Assembly: GCA_021151835.1 (NCBI GenBank)
Contig: JAGKWO010000006.1
Coordinates: 97,493 to 161,492 of the forward strand
Direction of reading: 5' to 3'
DNA: 64,000 nucleotides
From: Gammaproteobacteria bacterium
GTDB lineage: Bacteria > Pseudomonadota > Gammaproteobacteria > Pseudomonadales > Cellvibrionaceae
Shown here: piece after piece, positions 57,950-64,000 of the stretch
How the letters are laid out: every line of letters begins with the position of its first letter
How positions within the stretch are numbered: the first letter of the stretch is position 1
Position numbers and translations under genes: made by a program
The notes under the pieces: model-generated
Databases searched by the model: none
What the model was told of the DNA's origin: nothing
Seen by the model: the letters and a program-made list of their open reading frames with translations, nothing else

Positions 57950-57978
57950 GTGTGGATGGGAATGTAATGAAGGGATGG

Positions 57979-58016
57979 CTCCCCGTTAAGCTACAGAAAG
58001 TAGTTTAACGGGGGAG
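57979..58016. terminator. Strong hairpin between convergent genes
   Basis: CTCCCCGTTAAGCTAC (57979-57994) pairs with GTAGTTTAACGGGGGAG (58000-58016) with one bulge around an AGAAA loop. It lies between the cellulase and PEP-CTERM genes, which converge. There is no T-tract, so it may act as an mRNA 3' stabiliser or a Rho-independent end of weak type. Confidence 0.6.
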
Positions 58017-58049
58017 ATTCTAGGTTTTGGTTGCCTAGCGTTGCAAACG

Positions 58050-58718
58050 TCAAGCGCGTTTTGAATTCAGTTTGCGCACGAAGCCCAGCCCTAATAACGA
58101 TATGGCAAACAACATAAGGCCAGCGGGTTCGGGTACAGAAGTGGGCAAGCTGACAGCGTCGACAGAAATTACGTAGCCAGAGGCACCGCCGTGGTCGGTA
58201 CGCAATATTTGCAATGCATGGTTACCGGCCCCCAGGAAAGCCAGATCAAAATCATATTCATTAATGTTGGCCCCACCGGGCGCTGTCGCACCAAACAGGA
58301 AATTGCCGTTTAACCAAACCAACACCCCGTTGTCCACACCTACGTCAATATGCAAGCTGGAGGCGAGCGCCAGGTTAAAGTTGTAGACAATGGCTGTCTC
58401 GCTATTAATTGCCCAGCCAGCAGGTATAGCCACTGGGCCTGCAGACCAAGTGCCACCGGTATAATCCCCCGCTAACCAGTCAGCACCAAAGGCGGCGGTA
58501 AATGGCAATAGTGGATCAGTGTTCAGGTAAATAGTGGGATCGCCTTCGCTGACATTGGCCGCCGGAAGAAATCCGCCGGGTCCATCCAGGGCTGCCAGAT
58601 CGCCCAAGCCATTGTTGTAAAGCCCCAAGGTGGTGTTATCAATAATGATCGTGGCCGATACTTGTAACGGTAGTAACGCAAGTACGCACAGCCCTAACAG
58701 GTTTTTTATCGATTTCAT
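58050..58718 (-). CDS. PEP-CTERM-anchored exported protein
   Basis: This 222-residue protein has a signal peptide (LLGLCVLALLPLQVSA), a beta-rich body with LHIDVGVDNGVLVWLNGNFLFG typical of a jelly-roll of PA14 or lectin-like shape, and a C-terminal PEP-CTERM signal: SVPEPAGLMLFAISLLGLGFVRK with basic tail. Such proteins are cut by an exosortase and go to the outer surface or matrix. No exosortase gene is in the window. I chose the ATG at 58718 with GGAGC upstream. Confidence 0.85.
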   Translation of the reverse strand: MKSIKNLLGLCVLALLPLQVSATIIIDNTTLGLYNNGLGDLAALDGPGGFLPAANVSEGDPTIYLNTDPLLPFTAAFGADWLAGDYTGGTWSAGPVAIPAGWAINSETAIVYNFNLALASSLHIDVGVDNGVLVWLNGNFLFGATAPGGANINEYDFDLAFLGAGNHALQILRTDHGGASGYVISVDAVSLPTSVPEPAGLMLFAISLLGLGFVRKLNSKRA

Positions 58719-58969
58719 GGACAGCTCCAAATGTTCCAATCAGGTTAATGGTGTTGCACATGCGCTTACGCAAAAACTGCGCCATATAAAAATGCGACAA
58801 ATTTCATGGGGTTGTAAAATCGATTCTTCGGCAGTGTTAATTTTATCGACGCCAGAGATTACTGACAGGAACTGGCAAATACTCATTGCAAGATCCGGTT
58901 GTTGGTCTGCAACATCACTATTCATTAAAAATGCGGTAACGAAACCTTTCATTGACAGGAGTGAACAAC

Positions 58970-59470
58970 GTGCTGGATAAACCTGTAGGACATCTATTTC
59001 CATCTGAAGGGCTTTTATCGCTCGCACCCAGCCAGCGTGTACATTTGATATTGCTGGGTGTTGCTGACGTGGCCGCTTCTACACACTTTTACGAATCACT
59101 CGGCTGGAAAAAATCGCCCACTGGTCACGATGAATTTGTAAAGTTCGATTTGGGTGGTTACGCGCTTTGCCTTTTATCGCGCGCGGCGCTGGCTGCTGAC
59201 GCTTTGACACCCGCGACAGCGCCCAGCGATTTCAATGGCGTTGCCTTTGTCTATTTAGCCAAAGCGCCTGAAGACGTGCCCGCAATACTCGCAAAGGCAG
59301 TGGCAGCGGGCGGAACTTTGGTGAAGCCTGCCACGCGCACCCCTTGGGGAATCGCCGGTTATTTTAAAGATCCGGATGGCTATTTATTTGAAGTGGATTA
59401 CGAGGAAGTTTGGGTGTTTGATGATCAGCATCAACTGGTAGTTGATGAAGTTAATGAGCGGACTGTTTAG
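58970..59470 (+). CDS. VOC-family (glyoxalase-like) protein
   Basis: This 166-residue VOC protein shows VHLILLGVADVAASTHFYESLGW at the start and GIAGYFKDPDGYLFEVDYEE at the end, the two metal-ligand-bearing ends of the family (His near the start, Glu near the end). It resembles lactoylglutathione-lyase-like or dioxygenase-like members of unknown substrate. I chose the GTG at 58970, with AGGAG eight bases upstream, over an in-frame TTG. Confidence 0.86.
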   Translation: MLDKPVGHLFPSEGLLSLAPSQRVHLILLGVADVAASTHFYESLGWKKSPTGHDEFVKFDLGGYALCLLSRAALAADALTPATAPSDFNGVAFVYLAKAPEDVPAILAKAVAAGGTLVKPATRTPWGIAGYFKDPDGYLFEVDYEEVWVFDDQHQLVVDEVNERTV

Positions 59471-59564
59471 GTTAATGACTAAAGCAATTTAGCTCAGCAT
59501 CCAGCCGTGGAATTAAAACGGATAAAGACTTAAATTCCGATCCCCAGGAGTTTTATGTAGCTCA

Positions 59565-59987
59565 TTATATTTGCCTTGATCGCGTAAGCATTTTACTGAT
59601 CGTTTTACGCATAAAATGCAATGGAAATACCACACTTAACCCGAGCCCGGCATACCAATGAATTGATGCAACATTCCAGGATTCCAGGAATTCCTGAGGG
59701 TAATATAAAAGCAAACCAGATAACGTTAATAAACTCCATATCGTCAAATGTACGTAACCATCCCAATAATGCTTTTTCTTGTGCATTTTTTTTTGCACAT
59801 GGTCGGCAAACATGTAACCAAAGAAAAACACAGCTAGCATGGCGCTTGCCCCATGAAGCTCACGAAATAATCCATTCAACGGATGGGGGAAATCATCCTC
59901 ATTGATGGGAGCAAGCCAATAGAGAGCAATCCCGGTAGCGGCAACAGCGGCCCATATGAGCCACAAATTAATGCGTGATTTTTTCAT
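59565..59987 (-). CDS. Membrane cytochrome b-like protein (DUF4405-like)
   Basis: This 140-residue inner-membrane protein has about four helices. His residues are paired in a cytochrome-b-like way: LHGASAMLAVFFFGYMFADH, HLTIWSLLTLSGLLLYY and IHWYAGLGLSVVFPLHF. This suggests two b-haems, as in DUF4405/cytochrome b561-like proteins that pass electrons across the membrane. It ends the four-gene leftward operon with apbE and the FMN-binding protein, where such a partner is expected. I chose the ATG at 59987; the longer frame is not plausible. Confidence 0.75.
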   Translation of the reverse strand: MKKSRINLWLIWAAVAATGIALYWLAPINEDDFPHPLNGLFRELHGASAMLAVFFFGYMFADHVQKKMHKKKHYWDGYVHLTIWSLLTLSGLLLYYPQEFLESWNVASIHWYAGLGLSVVFPLHFMRKTISKMLTRSRQI

Positions 59988-60091
59988 TGATACTTGGCAG
60001 TTATTGGCTGTTTCTAGCTGGCGATTGAAGGTGATTGCAAATGCATCATGACGTGATGCGGCAGATCTTTTTAAGAATATTGTGACATTTG

Positions 60092-60928
60092 TTACCCCGG
60101 AAAAGTAGCTTCCGGTAAATTTATCCAGCGTCCCCCAAGCCTTTGCAGATAATCGTGGCGTATTCCTGGGGGAAGATTTGCGGCGACTTTGGTGAGGGCA
60201 TCTGCCCTCCAGGCGCTTGCAGCAATTACTGTCCATGTCGCTGCTGGCAGTGGGATACCTGCAGGGCTTAGTAGCAAGCCGGGTGCTTCCGGTGAGTAAA
60301 TGCTGGTGGATGTGGCGATTGCCGCGTTGTGCAATCCACCCATAGTGTGATCCATACCTGTATGGTCGCGAACAGTGACGGGTAACATGGCTGTTCCATA
60401 GATGCGAATATCACCACCTGCATTAATCCAGGCAGAGCTTACCCTGTGTTGTTGTAAAACTTTTATTGCCTCGTCCACCGCGAACCCCTTGGCTATACCA
60501 TCCAGGCAAATCCACACCGGGCGCCGTAAGCGCACCCGGTTATCTCGAATCTCAATATCATCCCAAGTACCACGATCCATCACTACTGAAGTGCCGATAG
60601 GTGGTTCAGGTAAAGCACCCTGGGCAACAATAGGCTTGCCCAGGGTGCAATTGAAAAGTCCTTGGGAAATGCGAGTGAGCGCGCGCGCGAGTTTCAGGCA
60701 GCGGACACTAGTGCTGGGCCAGTCACTCCACACCAAGGGGTTGGCATTCAAGCGTGATAAATTGCTGCCTTGATCGTGGAAGCTTAATTGTTGTTGGATT
60801 TTTTCTATACAAAGAAAAGCCGCATTAATTGCGGCTTGGGTTTGTTGCTCCGTTAGTGATCCTTTGTCGGGCACTGCAATTTCGACAAAAGTCCCCAGTA
60901 GCGGGCGCATGCGCTTGATGACATCCAT
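60092..60928 (-). CDS. apbE: FAD:protein FMN transferase ApbE
   Basis: This 278-residue ApbE attaches FMN from FAD covalently to a Thr or Ser of a partner protein in the periplasm. Family motifs are RMRPLLGTFVEI at the start, CLDGIAKGFAVDEAI, NAGGDIRIYG and the late WRADALTKVAANL. A signal peptide or lipobox is not visible, unusual for a periplasmic enzyme. It overlaps the upstream FMN-binding gene by one base (TAATG), so its substrate is almost surely that protein. Confidence 0.92.
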   Translation of the reverse strand: MDVIKRMRPLLGTFVEIAVPDKGSLTEQQTQAAINAAFLCIEKIQQQLSFHDQGSNLSRLNANPLVWSDWPSTSVRCLKLARALTRISQGLFNCTLGKPIVAQGALPEPPIGTSVVMDRGTWDDIEIRDNRVRLRRPVWICLDGIAKGFAVDEAIKVLQQHRVSSAWINAGGDIRIYGTAMLPVTVRDHTGMDHTMGGLHNAAIATSTSIYSPEAPGLLLSPAGIPLPAATWTVIAASAWRADALTKVAANLPPGIRHDYLQRLGGRWINLPEATFPG

Positions 60929-61476
60929 TATTTATTAAGGGCAACTTTGTGAATTGCGAGTAAGCGCTTAACACCGTCAGTAACATTGCGGCAGGACAAT
61001 GTAGCGCCGCTGATGTTGGGGATGTCTTTATTTAACTTGAATTGGTCGTCTAGCGTTTTGCCGGAAAAATGGTTACGCCATTCCGCTTTGCGGATTTGCC
61101 CGCCGTGGGTTTCGCGATAGCTGAGGATCTCGATACCTTTGACTTGCCCTTCCGGCGAAATTGCTGCCGCGTAGGTAATAAACTCGTGTTTACCGATAAC
61201 CTCATCGACCAGGAAATAGCCCAATAATTTACCGTCCGCTTCCGCGCGCCAATTTTGTTGTACGCTGGTCCGTTGACGAACACCGGCGATTTTTTTTATC
61301 TGGTTGCGTTGCTCATCGCTTAATTGAATGGCACTTTCCAGGAAAATTTTTGCCTCGGGAAACAATATCGATTGTGCTTGCTGGATAGTTAAATAATCTT
61401 CCGCATGGGCGTGGCTGATGAGTGCGGGGGTAACCAGTGCCAGTGGCAACGCGATAAATCCGGGAATGTTACGCAT
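60928..61476 (-). CDS. Periplasmic FMN-binding domain protein
   Basis: This 182-residue exported protein has a signal peptide (about 1-25) and a C-terminal FMN-binding domain (about 90-175). The flavinylation motif ISGATLSCRNV fits S/D-G-A-T-x-S/T, with the Thr as the attachment site for FMN through ApbE. The context GQVKGIEILSYRETHGGQIRKAEWRN is typical of RnfG/NqrC-like domains. It lies between an outer-membrane protein and apbE and would carry electrons in the periplasm. Confidence 0.88.
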   Translation of the reverse strand: MRNIPGFIALPLALVTPALISHAHAEDYLTIQQAQSILFPEAKIFLESAIQLSDEQRNQIKKIAGVRQRTSVQQNWRAEADGKLLGYFLVDEVIGKHEFITYAAAISPEGQVKGIEILSYRETHGGQIRKAEWRNHFSGKTLDDQFKLNKDIPNISGATLSCRNVTDGVKRLLAIHKVALNK

Positions 61477-61538
61477 GGATTGTTCTCTCTAAATGTGCCC
61501 GGCGGTGCCGGGCGCGAGCAGTTTGCCTGTTGCGGGCA

Positions 61539-62423
61539 TTAAAAATTTACACCGATTTTGAGGCGAATTTCCTGTTCGGTTTTTTCAATCAAATGCAGGC
61601 CGCTGGGTTGACCTTCAAAGGTTTCACCGCCGCCGCGTATTTGGTCGAAGTAGGTGAGGGTGAACCAGTAGTCCTTGCCGCCATAATGCAAGCTCGGGCC
61701 AGCAAATACCGAATTGCGCTCCATAGCAACTTCTGTCTCGTATTCAGTCTCGTACAGTGTTTCCACGCCAATAAACCAGTTAGGCACAAAGCGGTAACTC
61801 AACGCCGTACCTGCCCAAAATTCAATTTCTACTTCCATTTCGGTTGGCCATTCAAAATCTTCGGGCAAATTGTCGATGGGTTTACGTGTTGCGCGAGTGC
61901 CCTCGGTGCCAAAGTTGGCAGCCCAAATCAATTGGCCCTCCAGAAAATATTTTTGCAGTTGTAGTTCCAGGTCGATGCTAATGGTGTCCTTGTCGCGACC
62001 GGAATGGGGGTCCAGTACCAGGTAATCCAGCCCCGCCGTCATGGAAAGCCCAAAATCGTCCAGCGCGGGGCTTAGGAAGTTGTATTTCCCGGAGATTTCT
62101 ACGCCTTGGAATTTCAATCCATATTTCTCATCGCCTGGCATGTAGCCATCAATTAGCAAACCGGAGGTGTCTATGGATTGACCTTTAAGCTCACCCTTCA
62201 CAGTGAACCTATTACTCACACCGTACTCAAGCTCGGTCTCAGTGTTATAGGCGGTGTAGTCGCCCACGCCTTTGTCGGCCCGTTGGGTGATGACCTGGTA
62301 AAACTCCCAGCTCCCCTCCGGCAACACCTCTGAGCCTTTAATGTAGCCAAACAGGTTTTCATCGGCGATAGCGGAGGTAGATGCCAAGCCTGCCAGGAGC
62401 AGGGGTAATATTTTGTTGCGCAT
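61539..62423 (-). CDS. Outer-membrane beta-barrel-like protein (DUF6662-like)
   Basis: This 294-residue protein has a signal peptide (about 1-20, ending AIA), many alternating amphipathic strands (ETELEYGVSNRFTVKGELKG, FAGPSLHYGGKDYWFTLTYF) and a C-terminal phenylalanine (RLKIGVNF), all typical of an outer-membrane barrel. The start DENLFGYIKGSEVLPEGSWE matches proteins found beside FMN-binding/ApbE genes. The substrate or electron acceptor is unknown. It starts the operon behind Fur-like sites. Confidence 0.78.
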   Translation of the reverse strand: MRNKILPLLLAGLASTSAIADENLFGYIKGSEVLPEGSWEFYQVITQRADKGVGDYTAYNTETELEYGVSNRFTVKGELKGQSIDTSGLLIDGYMPGDEKYGLKFQGVEISGKYNFLSPALDDFGLSMTAGLDYLVLDPHSGRDKDTISIDLELQLQKYFLEGQLIWAANFGTEGTRATRKPIDNLPEDFEWPTEMEVEIEFWAGTALSYRFVPNWFIGVETLYETEYETEVAMERNSVFAGPSLHYGGKDYWFTLTYFDQIRGGGETFEGQPSGLHLIEKTEQEIRLKIGVNF

Positions 62424-62467
62424 GGTGGGTGAGTCCTTGTGTATTCTCTAGTAATGAATATGCGATT

Positions 62468-62517
62468 GATAATGCGAATCTTACGGATTTTAATCGCAAA
62501 TGAAATTGATTGTTATC
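62468..62517 (-). promoter_or_regulatory. Two Fur-box-like sites upstream of the flavinylation operon
   Basis: GATAATGCGAATCTTAC (62468-62484) and, read on the minus strand, GATAACAATCAATTTCATT (62517-62499) resemble the Fur consensus GATAATGATAATCATTATC with several mismatches each. They lie 45-95 bases before the start of the outer-membrane protein gene. Iron control of this electron-transfer operon would fit a ferric reductase role. The match is modest. Confidence 0.35.
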
Positions 62518-62609
62518 AACTTTTCGTAAATTCAGGGGATGGTAATTGGCGCTGCGGGGTAGGACTTGGCAAGGCGCGGGCGCCGGAGGAGAGGCGCCCG
62601 CGTGGGATA

Positions 62610-63776
62610 TCAGTGTTTGCTGGCTTTCAACATTTCCTGCTTGAAAAATTCGCCCTGCTCAGACGGCGTGAATTTCCAATCTTTAATCATTACCGGTGAC
62701 CAATCCGGGTCGAATACCCATACCGTGTAGGAAATACCTTTCTTCGCCATAAATTCCACAATGTTCGGGCCGTAGGTGCCGTCGTTATTGATGACCGGCA
62801 CATGGGCGCCGTAATCAGTTTCTTTTGCCCAACCCAGTTCGGTGGCGATCATGGGATATTTATCGGCAACATAACCCCAGGTTTTTTCCCACATGGCAAA
62901 GAAATTGGCCTTGGTCGGATCTTGCGGTTTGGCTTTTTGTGGGTAGGGGTGGATGGCGTAAGCGATATTCTCGCGGCGAACCGGTGCGGTGGCGACAGGT
63001 GATAAATCGTAGGCCCAGTTGTACCCGGCCACTAATGGAATTGCATTTTTGTTATAGAGGCGAATCAGGTCGATGTATTCCTCCAGCAGGTTGCGCCATG
63101 TTTCCCAGCTGGCTTTGCCGAGAGAGTAGTCGCCAGTGCCAATATAGTTGTGGGTTGGTTCATTAAAAATTTCATACACAGCGACGGTAGGCACCGAGCG
63201 ATAACGCAAGGCTATTTTGCGCCAGAAATCCGCAGTTTCATTTTTGGTGGTTTCATACATCACGTGTTGGTACATCTCGGCTTCCAGGTTGCCAATGGAA
63301 TGCCAATCGATAATCAAATACATATCCAGGCTATTGGCCCAGAGTACTGCTTCATCCAGGCGCTCAAAAAACCAATCTTTGCCGTGCTTGCGCCATGACA
63401 GTGGATGGATGGGAATGCGAATGGTGTTACCGCCCCAGCGCTGCATTTCCTCGAACAGGGCTTTGTTCCATTGACCTTGCATTTGCAGTTTGCCCGGATC
63501 GGCAATGTTTACACCACGAAAGATAAAGGATTTGCCATCTTCTGTTACAAAACCCTTGCCTTGTACTTTGATCAGGCTTTGCTGGCGTTCCAATTTTTTG
63601 GCATCGAAAGACTGTGGATAAGGAATGTTCCACCATTCATCGGCAGATTGCTGGGCTCCGGTAAAACCATGGTTTTGACCAGGCGCTTGCGCGGGTGCAG
63701 CGGTAGGGGAAGTACTACAAGCGATTAATTGACTGCAGAGTAAAAGCGCAGCAACAAGTTTTAGATACATCGTCAT
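62610..63776 (-). CDS. GH5-family glycoside hydrolase lipoprotein
   Basis: This 388-residue lipoprotein has a signal with lipobox LIACS (about residues 18-22) and a Pro/Ala-rich linker, then a GH5 (alpha/beta)8 catalytic domain (about 55-375). The acid-base Glu is in VYEIFNEPTHNY and the nucleophile Glu in MIATELGWAK. GVNIADPGKL, GGNTIRIPIHPLSW and LIIDWHSIG are also typical. Such enzymes cut cellulose or related beta-glucans or mannans; the exact substrate is unclear. An alternative start is the ATG at 63770. The 63777-64000 stretch has no gene visible. Confidence 0.9.
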   Translation of the reverse strand: MTMYLKLVAALLLCSQLIACSTSPTAAPAQAPGQNHGFTGAQQSADEWWNIPYPQSFDAKKLERQQSLIKVQGKGFVTEDGKSFIFRGVNIADPGKLQMQGQWNKALFEEMQRWGGNTIRIPIHPLSWRKHGKDWFFERLDEAVLWANSLDMYLIIDWHSIGNLEAEMYQHVMYETTKNETADFWRKIALRYRSVPTVAVYEIFNEPTHNYIGTGDYSLGKASWETWRNLLEEYIDLIRLYNKNAIPLVAGYNWAYDLSPVATAPVRRENIAYAIHPYPQKAKPQDPTKANFFAMWEKTWGYVADKYPMIATELGWAKETDYGAHVPVINNDGTYGPNIVEFMAKKGISYTVWVFDPDWSPVMIKDWKFTPSEQGEFFKQEMLKASKH

Positions 63777-64000
63777 GGTAATAGCTCTTTTATTGGAATC
63801 TGTTATTGAAATTAGGGTTATGCGAGTAACGAATAGCACAAGGCTAATTCCGCTGGTGGAGGACTCTACCAAAAGCCCGGCCAGCTGACCACCAATCGAC
63901 GTACCAGGACTTTTAAATGCCTTCGGGCAGAGATGCTTTATTTTTATATTTAAAAAATTTCCTTTACTTTTTTAATCGATAACGTATTGCACGCTTAAGC

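Noticed and set aside
1..64000. tRNA, rRNA, CRISPR array, insertion sequence or integrase genes
   Set aside because: No tRNA T-loop pattern in a cloverleaf setting, no spaced direct repeats and no transposase or recombinase reading frame were seen.

Overview
The window looks like a chromosomal segment of a Cellvibrio-type gammaproteobacterium. The evidence is a secreted cellulase with the CBM2-CBM10-GH45 layout known from Cellvibrio, a GH5 lipoprotein glycosidase, Pseudomonas/Cellvibrio-like regulators and moderate GC content. This assignment is inference; no rRNA, tRNA or other species marker was seen.

Layout. (1) 1-5 kb: the end of cheR, then a response regulator with a c-di-GMP phosphodiesterase (EAL) domain that overlaps a large hybrid sensor kinase. 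(2) 5-13 kb: single-gene accessory units (quinone reductase with a divergent AraC regulator, a broken hydrolase, acetyltransferases, GFA-type zinc protein, LysE exporter, 2OG-Fe oxygenase, VOC protein, unknowns), then two tandem PilZ proteins. (3) 14-28.9 kb: one half of a lateral or secondary (laf/Flag-2 type) flagellar system: fliM-N-P-Q-R-flhB-flhA leftward, then lafK-fliE-F-G-H-I-J-flgM-flgN rightward. (4) 28.9-35.3 kb: accessory genes (SnoaL-like, HD phosphohydrolase, cupin, two DUF1801, DUF1330, GFA, LysR/DUF2798) sitting where rod and hook genes lie in the E. coli and Aeromonas versions. (5) 35.7-44.5 kb: the other flagellar half: fliD-S-T-K-L, fliA (sigma-28), motA-motB, a membrane-bound ToxR-like regulator and a small flagellin. 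(6) 44.6-49.5 kb: hicAB, a RibD-like reductase, a large GEVED/Ig-like exported protein, and a truncated DUF4259 gene. (7) 49.5-56 kb: an AT-richer array of small same-strand genes (GNAT, OsmC, SMI1/KNR4, DUF4375, chlorite-dismutase-like, unknowns) separated by imperfect palindromes and repeated leaders, resembling an integron cassette array but with no integrase in view. (8) 56-64 kb: the GH45 cellulase, a PEP-CTERM protein, a VOC protein, a four-gene flavinylation/electron-transfer operon (outer-membrane protein, FMN-binding protein, ApbE, membrane cytochrome-like protein) and the GH5 lipoprotein.

Regulation. The flagellar genes carry two sigma-54-type promoters (fliM operon, fliD), fitting the sigma-54 activator LafK. 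A shared motif, TTTAAG-N15-GTCGCC or close to it, lies upstream of flgM, flagellin and the first PilZ gene, with a fourth copy facing the fliM operon. I infer that it is the late promoter read by the FliA encoded here. It ties the PilZ proteins to this flagellum and suggests c-di-GMP control. Rod and hook genes (flgB-flgL) are not in the window, so the flagellum must be completed elsewhere or be incomplete.
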